A DNA stretch of 8,052 nucleotides from Thermoprotei archaeon (GTDB lineage Archaea; Thermoproteota; Thermoprotei_A; Sulfolobales; Ignisphaeraceae), in the NCBI GenBank assembly GCA_003661905.1, contig QMXA01000037.1, positions 1 through 8,052 on the forward strand, written 5' to 3'. The notes beneath the pieces are model-generated. The model did not search any database and was not told where the DNA came from. It saw only the letters and a list, made by a program, of their open reading frames with translations. Positions within the stretch are counted from its first letter, which is position 1. The number at the start of each line of letters is the position of its first letter. Made by a program: the position numbers and the translations under genes. Shown piece after piece: positions 5,713 through 8,052 of this stretch.

Positions 5713-6987
5713 ATGGATCCTATACAAGCTTTTATAGACTTCCTCTTTTCTACAGGTATTGGACAGATATTTCAAGACCCCTTAGCCGGGGCTATACAGG
5801 CTTTCTTCCTTGCAATAGGTTTTCTACTCATATACTTAGGACTTAAAGGTATTGAGCCATTATTGATGATAGGTATAGGTCTCGGCATAATCTTAGCAAA
5901 TATACCTGGCGTACATCTAATGGCTGTACCTAAACCCGGTGAACCTCCTCCAATGCTTTATGCATTAAAGAGCATAATTTTAGATACAGAGATAGGTCCT
6001 ATACTCATATTCCTAGGTCTTGGTGCTATGACAGATTTCAGACCCCTAATAGCACAACCATACACTCTTCTCTTAGGAGCTGCTGCTCAGTTAGGAGTAG
6101 TAGTTGCAATGATAGGTGCTTTATACATAGGAGAAATAGGCACTATTCTAGGATTACCCCTTCCTAGATTTGAACTCCATGAAGCGGCAGCTATAGGAAT
6201 TATTGGTGGAGCTGATGGACCTACAACAATATATGTAGCAACAAAGATCGCTCCTAGTATAATTGGGCCATTAGCAATAAGTGTCTATAGCTATATGGCA
6301 GCTGTCCCTCTTATTCAACCACCTATAATAAGATTATTACCTAAGAGACATAGAGCTATCAAAATGCCTATGCCTAGAGAAGTAAGTAACTTAGAAGCCC
6401 TTCTATTCCCAATCCTTCTACTCATAGTATCAGCACTTCTTGTACCTAGTTCAGCACCAATAATAGGGGCATTAGCTTTTGGAAACATTTTGAGAGAATG
6501 TGGAATAGTAGAAGTTGTAGAGAGACTAGCTAAAACAGCTGCTAATGAGTTAATGAACATACTCACTATATTAGTTACATTAAGTGTTGGAAGTACTATG
6601 TCATATGATTACATAGTAACAATGGTAGGTTCAAGTCCCAGCGCAATAATAGGCTTCTTAGCAAAGACAGCGTTCATATTTATTTGGGGTCTATTGGCGT
6701 TTGCTGCATCAACTTTAGGAGGTGTACTTCTTGGAGAAGCACTATATCTCATAACTAAGGGAAGGATAAATCCAATGATAGGAGCTGCTGGTGTTTCTGC
6801 TGTTCCTATGTCAGCCCGTGTAGTTCAGCGAGAAGCCACTAGGGTTGATCCATCTAATGTCATAATAATGCAAGCCATGGGTCCCAATGTAGCTGGTGTC
6901 ATAGGGACTGCTACAGTTGCAGGTATATACATAGATTTTGTACGGAGGTTCTATGGAGCATATGGCTACTATCCCTGGATAGGGTAA
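5713..6987 (+). CDS. mmdB: Sodium-translocating decarboxylase beta subunit
   Basis: This 424-residue polytopic membrane protein decarboxylates carboxybiotin and couples this to Na+ export. It belongs to the OadB/MmdB/GcdB family and is close to the usual length of about 400-435 residues. GIIGGADGPTTIYVA (162-176) contains Asp168, which lines up with the essential Asp203 of Klebsiella OadB. INPMIGAAGVSAVPMSARV (352-370) carries Asn353, Gly357, Ser362 and Arg369, in exactly the spacing of OadB Asn373, Gly377, Ser382 and Arg389. MGPNVAGVIGTA (389-400) is also family-typical. All functional positions I know of are kept, so an active pump is expected. The ATG follows a TAGGTGA site that overlaps the stop of the biotin-carrier gene. 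The C-terminal tail (RRFYGAYGYYPWIG) is rich in aromatic residues. The alpha-subunit type indicates an acyl-CoA substrate, but the beta subunit itself does not tell methylmalonyl-CoA from other decarboxylases. Confidence 0.94.
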   Translation: MDPIQAFIDFLFSTGIGQIFQDPLAGAIQAFFLAIGFLLIYLGLKGIEPLLMIGIGLGIILANIPGVHLMAVPKPGEPPPMLYALKSIILDTEIGPILIFLGLGAMTDFRPLIAQPYTLLLGAAAQLGVVVAMIGALYIGEIGTILGLPLPRFELHEAAAIGIIGGADGPTTIYVATKIAPSIIGPLAISVYSYMAAVPLIQPPIIRLLPKRHRAIKMPMPREVSNLEALLFPILLLIVSALLVPSSAPIIGALAFGNILRECGIVEVVERLAKTAANELMNILTILVTLSVGSTMSYDYIVTMVGSSPSAIIGFLAKTAFIFIWGLLAFAASTLGGVLLGEALYLITKGRINPMIGAAGVSAVPMSARVVQREATRVDPSNVIIMQAMGPNVAGVIGTATVAGIYIDFVRRFYGAYGYYPWIG

Positions 6988-7041
6988 GAATAGGGAAACT
7001 TTTACAATCCTTGACTCTCTTTAAATAATGGTGAATTCGGA

Positions 7042-7311
7042 GTGACGCTATCAGAGCTAGTTGTTAGAGGTCTAGTAACTCTTTACACATGGTTAACTCA
7101 AATACTAAGAGCTATACTTGAAACAACGTTATTTAAGGCAGAACCTGAATTAGCAGAGCGTTTTAGTGATGCATTTACAATAATGGTAACTCTTACGGCA
7201 ATATATCTCATACTGACGTTCTTTGGAGGTTTAAAGAAAATTATAAAGATCATTTTATTATTAGGGTGGTTTCTCTTAATAGCTGCGTTGATAATTGCTA
7301 AAGTATCTTAG
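7042..7311 (+). CDS. Small two-helix membrane protein after mmdB
   Basis: This 89-residue protein belongs to no family I recognise. Residues about 5-30 could form an amphipathic or buried helix. FSDAFTIMVTLTAIYLILTF (41-60) and IIKIILLLGWFLLIAALII (67-85) are membrane helices, joined by a short basic loop (GGLKK). There are no histidines or cysteines. The start is GTG 7042, supported by GGTGA at 7030-7034 seven bases upstream. The gene follows mmdB after 54 bases and is followed after 17 bases by the probable heme protein, so all are likely in one unit. A TATA-like TTTAAATA at 7020-7027 lies too close to the GTG to serve as its promoter in the normal way. It may pair with the next protein or with the pump; this is inferred from position only. 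Confidence 0.7.
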   Translation: MTLSELVVRGLVTLYTWLTQILRAILETTLFKAEPELAERFSDAFTIMVTLTAIYLILTFFGGLKKIIKIILLLGWFLLIAALIIAKVS

Positions 7312-7328
7312 AATAGATAGGTGATGCT

Positions 7329-7673
7329 TTGGGACTATACCCATTACTTAAGAGAATTGATAGTATAGTAATAGCTCCAATATCACTTGCACTATTATTT
7401 TTAATGATACTTAGTGGTTATGCCATGATATGTCCGGAGCCCGTTAGTAAAATAACTCTAAATCTCATAGGGTTTCATAATGCATATATCCTACATAGAA
7501 CTATAGTACTACCTCTCTGGATTCTGACAATTACCCATTGTGCAATAAATATGAGACCTAGATTAATTAAGATCATTGGGCGAAGAATTGGTGAAACGGT
7601 TAACGTAGTAATGGCAATAGTGTTAGTAGCTATAGTAGTGTATCTTAATGTTGTATGTATTAGTGTACCTTGA
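7329..7673 (+). CDS. Probable small b-type cytochrome membrane protein
   Basis: This 114-residue protein has three likely membrane helices: about 13-33 (ending LSGYAM), 55-73 and 92-112. The middle helix has His56 and His70 separated by 13 residues on one helix, the spacing used in b-type cytochromes and in ferric-reductase and DUF4405-like proteins to hold two hemes on opposite membrane faces. His50 lies just before the helix. The layout LSG ... LHRTIV ... THCAINMRP resembles DUF4405-type proteins. Two hemes would need a second histidine helix, which is absent here, so it would have to dimerise or pair with another subunit. The start is TTG 7329, just after GGTGAT (7320-7325); no other start in the frame is near. 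The gene is 17 bases after the two-helix protein. Heme binding is an inference. It could also be a plain membrane protein with chance histidines. Confidence 0.68.
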   Translation: MGLYPLLKRIDSIVIAPISLALLFLMILSGYAMICPEPVSKITLNLIGFHNAYILHRTIVLPLWILTITHCAINMRPRLIKIIGRRIGETVNVVMAIVLVAIVVYLNVVCISVP

Positions 7674-7674
7674 A

Positions 7675-7714
7675 TTTTCTTTAAATGTCTTGAAGCAATT
7701 TCTTACTCTTTTTA
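7675..7714 (+). terminator. T-rich region ending the plus-strand operon
   Basis: TTTTCTTT (7675-7682) begins two bases after the stop of the cytochrome-like gene, and CTTTTT occurs again at 7708-7713. Archaeal transcription commonly ends at such U-rich stretches. It overlaps the 3' end of the convergent gene, so both transcripts may overlap in antisense. Confidence 0.3.
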
Positions 7715-7995
7715 GTGAGGATGAAGAACCTTACTTCGCTTCTCATAGGTTTAGGAATTGGACAAAGGAATTTAAAGGAGCATTCATTACAGTTATTACA
7801 CATAATTCTTACCTCTCTGAGAATTCCTTCACTAATCAAAGTACCAAGTACTAATTCTAAATCACTTTTACTAAGCTCTGGTATGATCTTTTCTAAATCA
7901 TCGAATCTGAGAATCCTCGTCTTTGTCAGTACTTCAATGATTTTCCTAAATATACTTTCATTATACAATGTTATCATTTTATAATATTGGAACAT
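7681..7995 (-). CDS. Winged-helix protein with four-cysteine site, FeoC-like
   Basis: This is a 104-residue protein with an N-terminal winged helix-turn-helix (about 14-62: IFRKIIEVLTKTRI, then LEKIIPELSKSDLELVLGTLISEGIL), followed by Cys66, Cys69, Cys72 and Cys78 (CNNCNECSFKFLCP) and a final strand and helix (VRFFILTKKSKKLL). A small winged helix followed by a C-x2-C-x5-C cluster with a fourth cysteine just before it is the arrangement of FeoC, which binds an iron-sulfur cluster. Zinc binding is the alternative. No feoA or feoB is in the window, so an iron-uptake role is not implied; a redox- or iron-responsive regulator fits. It converges on the cytochrome-like gene with seven bases between the stops. 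The start may be ATG 7995 or the in-frame ATG at 7977, which lies 25 bases from an ATTTATTTAT box and could be leaderless. Confidence 0.7.
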   Translation of the reverse strand: MFQYYKMITLYNESIFRKIIEVLTKTRILRFDDLEKIIPELSKSDLELVLGTLISEGILREVRIMCNNCNECSFKFLCPIPKPMRSEVRFFILTKKSKKLLQDI

Positions 7996-7996
7996 G

Positions 7997-8019
7997 ATAA
8001 ATAAATCTGTTTGGTATAA
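7997..8019 (-). promoter_or_regulatory. Candidate TATA boxes for the FeoC-like gene
   Basis: Two AT boxes are visible on the minus strand. ATTTATTTAT (8006-7997) would start transcription near 7977, exactly at the second ATG of the gene. TTATA (8019-8015) would start near 7991, close to the first ATG. Both point to a leaderless or nearly leaderless message, with no Shine-Dalgarno site seen before either ATG. Confidence 0.4.
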
Positions 8020-8052
8020 CTACATTGAATTGACGTGTGGAATTGCTATGTA

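Noticed and set aside
5494..5775. Minus-strand open frames opposite the biotin carrier gene
   Set aside because: The opposite strand encodes a clear biotinyl domain with the ESMKME motif, so these are shadows.
7020..7027. TTTAAATA as a separate promoter for the two-helix protein gene
   Set aside because: Transcription would start near 7050, inside the gene and past its GTG, so co-transcription with mmdB is more likely.
7648..7984. Two overlapping plus-strand frames opposite the FeoC-like gene
   Set aside because: The minus-strand frame has a winged helix and an ordered cysteine cluster, while the plus-strand frames have neither motif nor conserved-looking structure.

Overview
The window looks like chromosomal DNA from a thermophilic archaeon, most likely a member of the Thermoproteota (crenarchaeal lineage). 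The reasons are the AT-rich sequence, the heavy use of AGA/AGG for Arg and ATA for Ile, GGTGA-type Shine-Dalgarno (SD) sites, frequent GTG and TTG starts, TATA-box promoters close to start codons, and compact divergent and convergent gene pairs. The lineage is an inference: no rRNA or other marker gene is present.

Layout. The minus strand (1-4683) carries, in transcription order: a cation/proton antiporter of the KefB/NapA type (4683-3511); a protein with a degenerate Mrr-like nuclease domain and a winged helix (3436-2213); and a two-gene unit of a small four-helix membrane protein (2133-1810) and a PccB/MmdA-type carboxyltransferase (1791-208). After a 133-base gap a membrane protein begins at 74 and runs off the window edge. 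The plus strand (4830-7673) carries a five-gene unit: an OadG/MmdD-like membrane anchor, a biotin carrier protein, a sodium-pumping decarboxylase beta subunit, a small two-helix membrane protein, and a small membrane protein with an H-x13-H pattern typical of heme-b helices. A short winged-helix protein with four cysteines, FeoC-like in layout, converges on it from the right (7995-7681).

How the genes fit together. The carboxyltransferase, biotin carrier, anchor and beta subunit make a complete four-part biotin-dependent sodium-translocating acyl-CoA decarboxylase of the methylmalonyl-CoA/glutaconyl-CoA type. No biotin carboxylase gene is visible, which favours decarboxylation with Na+ export over carboxylation. 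The key beta-subunit residues and the biotinyl lysine are all present. The antiporter between the two halves could exchange the resulting Na+ gradient for protons.

The core enzyme is a known type. The less explained material is around it: a small membrane protein co-transcribed with the alpha subunit, two small membrane proteins (one a probable cytochrome b) co-transcribed with the beta subunit, a nuclease-fold protein without its catalytic residues, and the FeoC-like protein facing the cytochrome. I found no CRISPR array, insertion sequence or tRNA.
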